Under the pieces are notes generated by a model. That model ran no database searches. It was given only the letters and a program-made list of their open reading frames with translations, and was not told the origin of the DNA. From Moringa oleifera (taxonomy: Eukaryota > Streptophyta > Magnoliopsida > Brassicales > Moringaceae): a stretch of DNA of 64,000 nucleotides. The stretch is taken from the NCBI GenBank assembly GCA_021397835.1, contig JAJFZO010000566.1, positions 6,882,001 through 6,946,000 of the forward strand, in the 5' to 3' direction. The translations under genes and the position numbers were made by a program. Positions 35,365 to 44,930 of this stretch are shown one piece after another (position 1 is the first letter of the stretch; each line of letters opens with the position of its first letter).

Positions 35365-35650
35365 CCTTTGTTCACAGTTTCAGCCATAACTGTGAATAAA
35401 GGGTTTTATTCACAGTTCTGGCAGTAACTGTGAACAAAACACTGTAACTTTTATTCACAGTTTCAGCCATAACTGTGAATAAAGGGTTTTATTCACAGTT
35501 CTGGCTGTAACTGTGAACAAAACTCTGTATCTTTTATTCACAGTTTCAGCCATAACTGTGAATAAAGGGTTTTATTCACAGTTTTGGCAGTAACTATGAA
35601 CAAAGCTCTGCATCTTTTATTCACAGTTTCAGCCATAACTGTGAATAAAT
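35365..35650. repeat. Right subterminal array of the MADS-carrying CACTA element, near-identical units
   Basis: About 3.5 copies of an ~84-bp unit: TTATTCACAGTTTCAGCC / ATAACTGTGAATAAAGGG / TTTTATTCACAGTTCTGGC / AGTAACTGTGAACAAAAC. Copies differ at only a few positions, in contrast to the left array, so this array was duplicated or homogenised recently. Confidence 0.9.
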
Positions 35651-35699
35651 CTTTGCATCTTCTCCAGAAACATCGACAAATTTGCAGGCTCTATGTTCT

Positions 35700-36108
35700 C
35701 ACATCAAACTACCGGTTGAATATTGCTTTGGCTTCACCTTAAGCCCTTCATTGGAATTCGTGAGTGACATCGGGACCCTATGTCATGTGCCTTCACAAAC
35801 TAAATTCAATGATTCGAGTCACTTATCTTTTCACTGTGTTTGTGACAGGCCTAGGTGAAAACCTCATCCGAGCCTTATGTTTTAAGCATGAATTACTTCA
35901 ACATGTGGCTACTTTAGTGCATAGGTGCTCGGTCGTCCCCTCAAATGCAAAAAGCATTGTGATAAGAGTGGCCTTGGCCTCCGCCTATCCAAGCAAAAAG
36001 TATTTATCCCACATTCTATCGATTTTGAATGACAACTAAAACAATTTTGGCCTTAGCAAGCCTTATGGCATGCTCTAGTCCTTGTTGGCATGACATCTTG
36101 AAGAATTC
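35700..36108 (+). other. Probable 5' external transcribed spacer of 45S rDNA (decayed)
   Basis: This stretch runs directly into the first base of 18S rRNA. Segments such as GGTGCTCGGTCGTCCCCTC, GTGGCCTTGGCCTCCGCC and GGCATGCTCTAGTCCTTG look like plant 5' ETS sequence with C-to-T and G-to-A changes. The position fits the normal order ETS then 18S. The exact upstream limit is not resolved; it follows the truncated CACTA element. Confidence 0.6.
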
Positions 36109-36452
36109 TACCTAGTTGATCCTACCAGTAGTCATATGCTTGTCTTAAAGATTAGTCCATGCACATATAATGTGAACTAATTCAGATTATGAAACTGTGA
36201 ATGGCTTATTAAATCAGTTATAGTTTGTTTAATGGTACTTACTAATCGGATAATCATAACAACTATAAAGCTTATACGTGCAACAAACCTTACCTTTTGG
36301 AAGGGATGCATTTATTAGATAAAAGGTCAAAGCCGGCTTTGTCAATTGTATTGATGATTCATGATAATTCGACAGATTGCAAGCCCACCATATGGATAAC
36401 ACATTACTTGAATTTTTGCCTTATCAACTTTCAATGGTAGATAGGTACCTAC
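36109..36452 (+). pseudogene. 18S rRNA gene fragment, 5' ~345 bp, interrupted by a retrotransposon
   Basis: It starts TACCTAGTTGATCCTACCAG, the 18S 5' end with two G-to-A changes, and continues AGTCATATGCTTGTCT, GAACTAATTCAGATTATGAA, TTAAATCAGTTATAGTTTG, ATACGTGCAACAAACC, GGAAGGGATGCATTTATTAG, ATAAAAGGTC and TATCAACTTTCAATGGTAG. It stops at ...GGTACCTAC, where the chromovirus LTR begins. Most differences from the expected plant sequence are transitions of C or G. A functional rRNA gene is excluded by the truncation and these changes. Confidence 0.95.
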
Positions 36453-37447
36453 TATTAGACCTTTGAATTTAAATGCCAAGGCTTAGGTGTACCTTGCTCC
36501 ATGCCCACACTAGAACCTATAAGTGTGAATGGGATCATGCTAGAAGGTAAACACATAGGTGATATGAAGAGAAAAATGCGGGAGACTTGGACTTAGTTTC
36601 ATACTCACTGTGGCAAGATATGCTGATAAGTTAGGAATGTCGTCGAGTGAGGGATAAAGCACACGAACTGATCCATAAGCTTGCTCAAGGGGAGAGTTGC
36701 AGAGATGCCTCGAAAGAGCACTAGTACATAGTGGTGCAAAGATACCTAGTGACGAGAACATAGGGCAAAATCTGGGAGCCTAACTTGGTATGGATAGAAA
36801 GTCTAGGAAGCAAAAATATTCTCCAAAGAAGGATGTGGCCATTCATTAGAGGAGGGTTAGAGAAAGAAAAGATATCTATCCCGAAAACTGAGGGGAAGAT
36901 AAAGCTCAAGAAGAGTCCTAAACGGGAACCACCACTTCAAGCTTATCCAAATTGATTAAAAGTAGATAAGAAAGCATGGAAAAAGAGGGGATAAGATCCT
37001 TGACTCATGAAAGATCCTTGTGGGAGAAGGATGCAATCCAAACTTTTAAGATAAGCCTTAAATCGGATAATAATTTATGACAAAAATTGGCTCACCAATC
37101 CAAAAAATATGGGATAACAAAGAAAAAGTGTTTGAGTAGGACATTCCTCATCTAGTATAGAAAGGAGGCTTGAGTTTGATTGTAAACACATTGAGAAATA
37201 AAAACTCAAGTGTTTAGGTAGCCAAAGGCATTTGGTGCTCTTAGTGAGACCTTTCTTTTGTAAAGAGTTCCTTTATCTTTAATAAAGGCTGATAAAGAGT
37301 TCTCATAATACTTGTCTCATTTACTCTACTTTTGCTTTATCTCATCTCTTACGTTGCTTTTGTTGTGGGCTTTGAAAAAGGGCTTACTAGGTGGATGTTA
37401 CACCATCACATTTGGGTTGCATGGATCCAGTAACCGATGATGTGACA
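36453..37447 (+). repeat. 5' LTR of the chromovirus
   Basis: 995 bp. The first bases TATTAGACCTTTGAATTTAA align base for base with TGTCAGGCTCTTGAATCTAA of the other LTR; most differences there are transitions. It ends ...GATGATGTGACA just before the primer-binding site. Confidence 0.9.
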
Positions 37448-37449
37448 AG

Positions 37450-37462
37450 TAGGTATTAGAGC
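37450..37462 (+). promoter_or_regulatory. Primer-binding site of the chromovirus (initiator tRNA-Met type)
   Basis: TAGGTATTAGAGC differs from the standard plant site TTGGTATCAGAGC at two positions, one of them C-to-T. It lies two bases after the 5' LTR. Confidence 0.88.
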
Positions 37463-37489
37463 GCGACTTCAATCACCACTTTCTCTCAA

Positions 37490-38590
37490 ACTCATGGTTG
37501 ATTCGACCGCTATGAATGCTCCATGGTAGGAAGGAATAAGTCACTGCAAAAGTGCATTACTTGATTAGAAGAGATCATTAGTGCATTGTTCGAAGGATTA
37601 ATAAAAAAGTTGGTTGTGTTGATGGAGATAGTCGCCCAATGATAATCCTTAATGGGAAAGGACATTGGAACCTTCAAAGAGATCATGAAGAGCCTTGAGA
37701 CTAAGATCGGGTTCCTAAAATGGGCTTCTCATGCCCTAATAGTAGGAGTAGACCCTACTATAGCCAAGGGTATTAGAACCAAAATCTTTCTTTGGAAAGA
37801 AAAACGCCAAAGAGTTAGACAACTTCTTGTGGTATACGGAGCAGTACTTCAAAACTACTTGAGTACTAAAAAATGACAGGTAATGATCACATCGATGTGC
37901 TTATCTAGTAATGCTAAGTTATGGTGGTGCACTTGTATGTAGGATGACGCTATCATGGGAGGGCCTACTATTGATTCATGGGAGACACTCAGAAAGAAAT
38001 TGAAAGAGCAATTCCTTTTATCCAACACATTGTTCATGGCTAAGGAACAACTAAAGTAAGTGAAGCAGACGAGTTTAGTGCACGAGTTCATGAAAGAATT
38101 TAGTTCCTTAATGTTAGACACCAAGAATATGTCGAAGTAAGGTAGGTTGCTTAACCTCTTCTTGGGCTTTTAGTCATGGGCTCAAGAGAAATGAGGTGGT
38201 AAGGTGTTAAAGACTTGCTCTTAGCATTTTTTGTAGCAGATACCTTGGTGGATTTCAAGTATGGGGGTGGTGCTTTTTCAATAAGAAAATTGAAAAAAGA
38301 GGAAAGGCTAAAAAAGATACAAAAAATCCCAACGACAAGGGCAAGAAAAAAAAAGAATGCTGAGTCTAGCAAGCCTCACAACTTATCTCTTTCGAAAAGT
38401 AAAGGAAAGAATGTGGACCAAGAGGATTATTTCTTATGCAATGAGGTACATAAAGCACTTGACTGTCCCCACATGGAGAAGTGAATGACACTCATAGTAG
38501 AGGGTTCCATGAGGAAAGTAAAGAGAATGCCACAACTTGGGTGAATCCAATCTAGTTTCTGAATGCAATCACACCTAAGAGCTTGCAGAT
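37490..38590 (+). pseudogene. Decayed gag of the chromovirus
   Basis: Readable pieces in order: MGKDIGTFKEIMKSLETKIG (37652), NAKLWWCT and TIDSWETLRKKLKEQFLLSN (37910-38030), VHEFMKEFSSLMLDTKNMSK (38080-38140), a Lys-rich linker (38290-38420), and the nucleic-acid-binding knuckle YFLCNEVHKALDCPHMEK near 38429-38482. The first cysteine of the C-x2-C-x4-H-x4-C knuckle is Tyr (TAT), a single G-to-A change. Several stops interrupt the frame. Confidence 0.88.
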
Positions 38591-41500
38591 GGAGTTGATC
38601 TATGTCTTGGTGAAGGTAGACGGGAAGAATGCTATGGCAATGTTGGATACAAAAGCTACCAATAATTTTGTTATGGAAATAGAAGTGGAAAAGTTTAGGA
38701 TTAAGCTTTCCCCAGCCTCCAACAAGTTCAAAGCGATGGAAGCTAAGACAAAGATAGTATGCAGAGTTATCATTACGACCCTCAAAGTGGGTGATTAGAA
38801 AGGCATGTCCAACTTTATGATAACTCAATTAGATGACTTTGATATTTTCTTAGGATCTAGAATTTTTCAAACAGGCCAAGGCATCAGTGATGCCCTACTT
38901 AAGTGGATTGCTCGTCGCTGATGAATGAGCTTCAAGCCTAATCAGAACCAAAGCAACGAGAAGGCATTTGATAAATAAAAAGCAAATTGGGTTACAATCT
39001 GCTGGTTTAAGTAGGGACTATGAATGGGAGAAGTCCCTACTTAAACTCGATTAGGTCAAGAAGGTACCTGTCAAAATTATTAAAATGTTATGGGAATTCA
39101 GTAACATGATGCCATTGGAGCTCCTCAAGACATTACCTTCAAGGAGGAATTTCATTCATTAGATCAAGTTGGTTTTAGGTGTTAGACCCCATGCCCAAGC
39201 ATAATACCAAATGCCCCTTTCAAAATTAATGAAACTATAGAAGCAACTAGATCAACTATTAGAAGGAAGTTTCATTCAACTGTCAAACGTACCTTATGGT
39301 GCACCTGTGTTATTCTAGTGGAAAGATGGCTCGCTGAGAATGTTTATTGATTACTGAGCATCAAACAAGGTAATAGGAAAGAACAAATATCTGATGCTGA
39401 ATGTTATTGACTTGATCGATCGGCTATTGATGGACAAGTACTTTACAAAGCAAGACTTACAGTCGAGCAACTAACAAGTCAGAATAATTAAAGGGGACAA
39501 AGCAAAATTTGCTTCCATCATAAGGTACAACTTTTAAGAGTTTATGGTGATGCCTTACGAGCTAACTAATGTGCTTGTTACCTTTTCTTAACCTTATGAA
39601 TGGCTTGTTGTTTTAGTTTTTGGATAAGCTTGTTGTGATCTACCTGATGACATTGTGCTCTATAGTGAGACCTAAGATGACCACGTAAGCCACTTGTGGC
39701 AAGTAGTGTTACAATTGTGGGAACATCAGTTGTACATCAAGAAGAAAAAATGTAAGTTTTGTAAGAAAGAAGTGCCATTTTTAGGGCACTGGTTGGGAAC
39801 GAATAGATATGGATGGACAAAAGGAAAATGAAGGCCATCATTAAGTGGCTTACCTGACAAAAAGTTGCTAATTATGGTCATTTCTTGGGCTTGTAAATTA
39901 TTATAGGTGGTTCATCAAAGGATATTCAAGCAAAAGTAACCTTTTGATGGACTTGCAAAAGAAAGATAGCTTGTGGGTGTGGATTGAAGAATGCAATAAG
40001 GCTTTCTAGGGATTGAAACAAGTCATAGCCTTGAAGCAAGTATTATGCTTGTCAAACTTTGAAGAGCCATTTGAAGTAGTCACAGATGCCTCTAATTGAG
40101 CAATTGGGGGTGTATTAGTGCAAAATGGCCACACCATGGCATTCGAGAGTCAAAACCTGAAGGATACAGAGCAATGTTATTCGACTGATGAAAAGGAGAT
40201 GATGGTTGTTGTCCATTTCTTAGAGATATGGTGGCATTACTTGCTTGGGACAAAATTTAAGATAATTAATAACAATATTGCTAATAACTATTTTTGCTTG
40301 TAGATAAAACTATCTATGCATCAAGCAAAATGGCAAGAGTTTGTTGTAGAGTTCGACTTTATGTGGGAATGCAATCGTAGCAAACAAAACATCGATGTGA
40401 ATGTACTAAGCTGCTAGAAGTGCAAACTTATGTGGTTGCTCTAATGGCTGTCCAAAGCAAGTTACTCGAGCAAATAAAGTTGATAGTTGGGAAGGTTATT
40501 GAGTATGCTCCACTAATACAGGAGGTGAGTGAGGGCTTGGTACAAAGGTACTAGATCGAGGATAGGTTACTCTATGTTTTAGGAGGCAAATTGTTCAGGC
40601 CTTAAGTTTGGTGGGCTCCGAAAATAGTTGTTAAGGGAAACCCATGAACCATTATAGGCAGGTCACCTAGGCATTAAGAAGATGCTCGCATTACTAATGA
40701 GAGCCTATTACTACCCTAAGTTGGCGAAAGACATGGAGGCCTATGTCCGCACATGCTTAGTATGCCAACAAGACAAAATGGATAAAAGAAAAAAGGTAGG
40801 TTTACCCCAACCTTTGCCCATTCTAGAGCATCGCGGCAATCAGTGTCGATGGATTTCATTATTGGCTTCCCAAAGGTAAAGAAACTATCCATCATAATAG
40901 TGATTGTCAATAAGTTCTCCAAGTATACTATCTTTGCTCTTATTACTTAAGTGTGCCCAGCTGACATTTTTGCTAAGATGTTTAACAAACATGTCGTTAA
41001 ACTTTTTAGGCTACCAAAAGACATTGTGAGTGACAGAGATGCTAGATTCATGGGAAGATTCTAAATAGTTTCATTAAACATGCTAGGACAAGAACTTAAG
41101 TTCTCCATAACAACTCATCTGAAGACAAACGGACAAACAGGGAATAAATAGCTTGCAGGAGGATTATTTGTAGCACTATGTGACCATAAGCTAAAGGGAT
41201 TGACTTGCATTGTTGGAGGTATCATAGTTTCGCTATAACATTCATTGCTCATTATTAATTGGCTTAAGTCCTACAGAGCTAACTTTTAGGCAACAACTAA
41301 TGATGCATGATGCCCTACAAGATAGCCAAGTGGAAGAGCCAAGGGAGTTACCTTATAGTTTACTACTATGCTCGTGATAAGCAAGAGTTGATTGATCAAG
41401 CAAGCGATAGCCTTTTTAAGGCACAAAAGTCTATGAAGAAATACGCCAACTAAAGAAGACAAGATGCTGAGTTCTGGTTGAGGACAAGGTGTTACGGAAC

Positions 41501-41950
41501 CTAACAACCCAAACTTAAAAGAAAATCATAAAGAAAGGAGTTCATCGCAGCCTCATCTCGAGGTATGATGACTTATTTGAAATTGATAAGAAAGTTAGAG
41601 CAGTAGCATATAGACTGAAGGTATCGTAATAACTAAAGATTCACCCAACATTCCACATAAGCTTGCTCAAAGAGTTCCAAGAAGATGTCGATCGCTAGCA
41701 TAAGCAAGTCAAGCTCAAACTGCTATTAACTCGAGTTTAATTTGACAAAAAGATAAAAAAGACCATTGATCATAAAAACAGAGGGCTACTGTAAGATGAA
41801 TTAAAGGAGATACTACTTAGTCTAGTGGAACAACACTAGCGAGGTGGATGCGAGTTGGAAAAAAGATACCACTTTATGGTAATTCGAGGACTAGATCAAG
41901 GCATACCATAATATTGAGTTGACGAGGACATCGAGCTCTTTTAATAGGGG
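38591..41950 (+). pseudogene. Decayed pol of the chromovirus: protease, RT, RNase H, integrase, chromodomain
   Basis: Protease near 38600-38660 (LVKVDGKNAMAMLDTKATNN; the usual D-S/T-G is D-T-K). Reverse transcriptase 39150-39800 (YGAPVLF, KNKYLMLNVIDLIDRLL, KQDLQSSN, EFMVMPYELTNV, then VVIYL followed by a one-base loss in the Y-x-D-D motif near 39640). RNase H from about 40060 (FEVVTDASN, AFESQNLKDTEQCYSTDEKE, VVHFLEIWWHYLLGTKF). Integrase from about 40640 (AGHLGIKKMLALL, AYVRTCLVCQQDK, SMDFIIGFP, FSKYTIFA, LPKDIVSDRDARF). C-terminal region 41440-41950 (KVRAVAYRLKVS, LKIHPTFHISLLKEFQ, and the chromodomain-bearing tail). Many stops arise from Gln, Arg or Trp codons by C-to-T or G-to-A. Normal role: processing, reverse transcription and integration. 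Confidence 0.92.
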
Positions 41951-41957
41951 TGGTTTG
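41945..41957 (+). promoter_or_regulatory. Polypurine tract of the chromovirus
   Basis: AATAGGGGTGGTT lies directly before TGTCAGGCTC, the start of the 3' LTR. Confidence 0.75.
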
Positions 41958-42925
41958 TCAGGCTCTTGAATCTAAATTCCAAGGCTTAGGTGAGGTGTGC
42001 CTTGCTCCATGCCCAGGCCAAAACCTTCAAGTGTGAACGAACCATACTAGTAAGACAAACGCATAGGAAAGATAAGGAAACAAATACAAAAGACTTGGTT
42101 AGAAATTGAGTTTCATACTTGCAATAGCAAAATAAACTGTTAAGTTGGGAAGGTCATGGAGCGAGGGATGAAGCACATGAACCGACTGATAAGCCTGCTC
42201 AAAGGCAAAGCAAAAGAGATGCCTCGAACAAGCATGAGCACATGGTAGTGCAAAAATATCTAGTGATGGGAACGCATGGTAGAATCTAAGAGGTTAGCTT
42301 GGCATAAATACAAATTCCAGCAAGCAAAGATATTCTACAAAGAGGGATGTGGCCATTTGCTAGAGGAACATTGGAGAAAGAGGAGATATCTATTCTGAAA
42401 TCCAAGGGGAAAATAAGGCTTAAAAAGAGTCTTAAACAGGAACCATCTTATGAAGCTTATCCAAACTAGTTAAGATCAAGTAAAAGAGCTTTAAAAAAGG
42501 CTTCAAAGGGATAAGAACCTTGACTAACCGAGAGTCCTTGCAAGAGAAGGATGCAATCTAAACTTTGAAGACAAGCCTCAAATCAAATAACAAACTGTGA
42601 ATAAGATTGCCTAGTTAGTCTAAGAAATGTAGGATAACAAAAAGAGAGTGTTTAAGTAAGACTCTTCTTAACTAGTACAAAAAATAACTTTGGGTTCAAT
42701 TGTAAACACAGTGAGAAATAGAAACTCAAGTGTATGGGTCGCTAGAGGCATTGAGTGCTCTTAATGAGACCTTTTTTTTTTTTTGTAAAGAGTTCCTTTA
42801 TCTTTTGATAAAGGTTGAGAAAGAGTTCTTGTAATACTTGTCTCCTTTACTTTGCTTTTGCTTTATCTTATCTTTTACATTACTTTTATTATGCACTTTG
42901 AATGAGGGCTGGCTAGGTAATACCA
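41958..42925 (+). repeat. 3' LTR of the chromovirus, right end lost at a satellite junction
   Basis: It matches the 5' LTR from TGTCAGGCTCTTGAAT to about GGGCTGGCTAGGTAA, then changes abruptly to satellite sequence near 42920-42930. The last ~70 bp of the LTR, the right target duplication and the rest of 18S are all missing. Confidence 0.85.
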
Positions 42926-42929
42926 TTAA

Positions 42930-44930
42930 TAGGCTTGGCATGGACACAAGGCCTAGCAAGCAATGGCAAAAGTCACGCCAACCAAGCCAAGGGTGAATTA
43001 CGTGCATCGCATCAACTTGTCCAATGGCACTAAAGACAAATCATGGCTGCTCCTAGTAGACACTACAAGGTGTAACTCCTAACGTACTATGGCACAAAGC
43101 ACACCACCAAGCCAACGGCATCCTTCGTGAGCTAACCTTTTATCGTTATTTCCCTCGATCGTGCCCCTAATAAGCATGCCACAAGGGCCACATCATCTAG
43201 TCCAAGGGCATGACACGCAAGCTGTGGGTACCCCCAGTAGGCACAGCATGGGTGCAAGATCAAGCGTGTAGCACATGGTGCACCACTTAAGTCCAGAATG
43301 CCCCATGTAAGCTAGCCCATCGTCGTTATGTCCCTTGATCGTATGCCCAACGAGCATGCCATGACCACCATGTAGCTTGGTCCAAAGGCACATGATGCAA
43401 GCCATAGCTACCTTCACAGGAAAGAGTTGAGAAAAAAGGCCTAACGTGCTACGACACTAAGAGCATCAACCATGCCAAGAGAGCCTCATGCCAGCCAGCC
43501 CTTATCGCTATGTCCTTCTATCATGTGCCAGCAAGTGTGCCATGAATGCCACATTGCCTGGTCTAAGGGCACAAGAGGTAAGCCATGGTTACCTTTAACA
43601 AGTGAGGCATGGGTGCAAGGCCTAGCATGTCGTGACACAAAAAGTGCCAGCTAAGCCAGAAGTGCTATGTGCGAGTTAGCCCCTTGTCGCTATGTCCTTC
43701 GATCATGTGCCAAGCAAGCGTGCCACAGGATGCATATCGCTTAGTCCAAAGCCATGGGTGGTAAGCAATAGGTGCCCCCAATGGGCAATGCATAGGTGGA
43801 AGGCCCAGTGTGCAGTGATACAAAGCGTGTCAGCCAATCTAAGAGCACCCTACTTGAGCTAGCCCTTCGTCGTTACATATCTTAATCGTGTGCTAAGTGA
43901 GTGTTTCACGAGGGCTACATCACCTAGTCTAAGGGCATGGTAGGCAAGCCATAGCTGCCTTCAGTAAGCATGGCATAAGTAAGCATGTTGCAGCATAAGG
44001 CGTGCCAACTAAGCTAAAGGCGCACCACCAAGTTAGCTTCACATCGCTACGTCCCTTGATAGTGTGCCCAATGAGTGTGCCATGATGGTCACGTCGCTTG
44101 ATCCTAGGGCTTAAGAGGTAAGCCACAACTACCCTATGTAAGGAAGGCATAAGCATAAGGCACAGCATGCCACAACACAAGGTCCAACAGCCAAGGTAAG
44201 AGTGCCCCATGCTAGCCAACCGCTCATCAGAACATCCCTTTATAGTGTGCCTAGTGAGCATGCCAGCAGCACCACGTCGCCTCATCAAAGGGCTCACGAG
44301 GCAAGCCATGGCTGCCCTATGTAGGTAAGGCCTAGTGTTGCGAACACAATGCATGCCAGCCAAGCCAAGAGCACCCCACGCAAGCCAACCCCTTATCAGT
44401 ATGTCTTCGATCGTGAGCGTGCCACAAGCACCGTGTCACCTTGTACAAGGCTACTAAAGGCAAGCTACGACTACCTCAAGTAAACAATAAAAGGGCACAA
44501 GGCCTACTGTGCATGGTACAATAAGTGCCAACCACTCCAAGAGTGCCCTGTGAGAGCTAGCCCTTCATCGCTATATACCTCGATCGTGCGCCCAATAAGC
44601 ATGCCACGAGTGTCCCATCGCTTAGTCCATGGGTACGGAAGGTAGGTCACAGTTGGCTTAGTAGAGATTGCATAAGGCCCAGCATGCTACAATAAATGAT
44701 GCACTAGCCAAGCCAAGAGAGCCCCACATAAGCCAAACCGCATCGTAACGTCCCTCGATTGTGTGCCTTGCGAACATGCAACGAGCATTGCGTTGCTTAT
44801 TCTATGGGTAAAAAGAGCTAGCTATGGCTATCACTAATAGGAATGACATAGATGCAACACCCAGTCTGCAATAACATAAAAGTTACAAGCCAAGCAAAAA
44901 GTACCCCATGCAAACAAGCCTTAAGCACAC
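42930..44930. repeat. Satellite field A: ~182-bp GC-rich monomers
   Basis: About eleven head-to-tail monomers of ~170-190 bp, with strong divergence. Landmarks in each: GCATGGGTGCAAGGCC, AGCGTGCTGTGGCACAAGG, CCAGCCAAGCCAAGAG, CCCCTCGTCGCTACGTCC, CTCGATCGTGTGCCCA, GAGCATGCCACGAG, GGTCCAAGGGCATGAGAGGC, AAGCCATGGCTGCC. It is much richer in G+C than the surrounding DNA. Variation among copies is concentrated at CpG positions (CGTCGCTACGTCC versus CATCACTACATCC). Confidence 0.93.

Larger units (their letters stand above)
34311..35650. mobile_element. CACTA-type DNA transposon carrying AGAMOUS-clade exons; right end missing
   Basis: It begins with CACTACAAGAAAAATGGGAT, a textbook CACTA terminus, followed by an array of short inverted repeats (TTCACAGTT..AACTGTGAA). 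A matching array occupies 35365-35650, but the expected inverted terminus ending TAGTG is not present after it; the sequence goes into rDNA spacer instead. No transposase is encoded. The cargo between the arrays is a set of MADS-box gene exons. This element is non-autonomous and right-truncated. Confidence 0.85.
36453..42925 (+). mobile_element. Chromovirus (Ty3-gypsy, Tekay/Galadriel-like), decayed, plus orientation, 3' LTR truncated
   Basis: 5' LTR 36453-37447, primer-binding site, gag, protease, reverse transcriptase, RNase H, integrase, chromodomain region, polypurine tract, 3' LTR 41958-42925. The C-terminal end reads ...RTSSSFN-x-GGLSGS running up to the LTR, as in plant chromoviruses. 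It is inserted in the 18S fragment; the putative left target sequence is CCTAC (36448-36452). The right flank is satellite rather than the rest of 18S, so no target duplication can be seen. Dense C-to-T and G-to-A stops show long residence in methylated DNA. Confidence 0.92.

Noticed and set aside
36109..36452. A functional 18S rRNA gene
   Set aside because: It is truncated after ~345 bp by a retrotransposon and carries many transitions in normally invariant positions.
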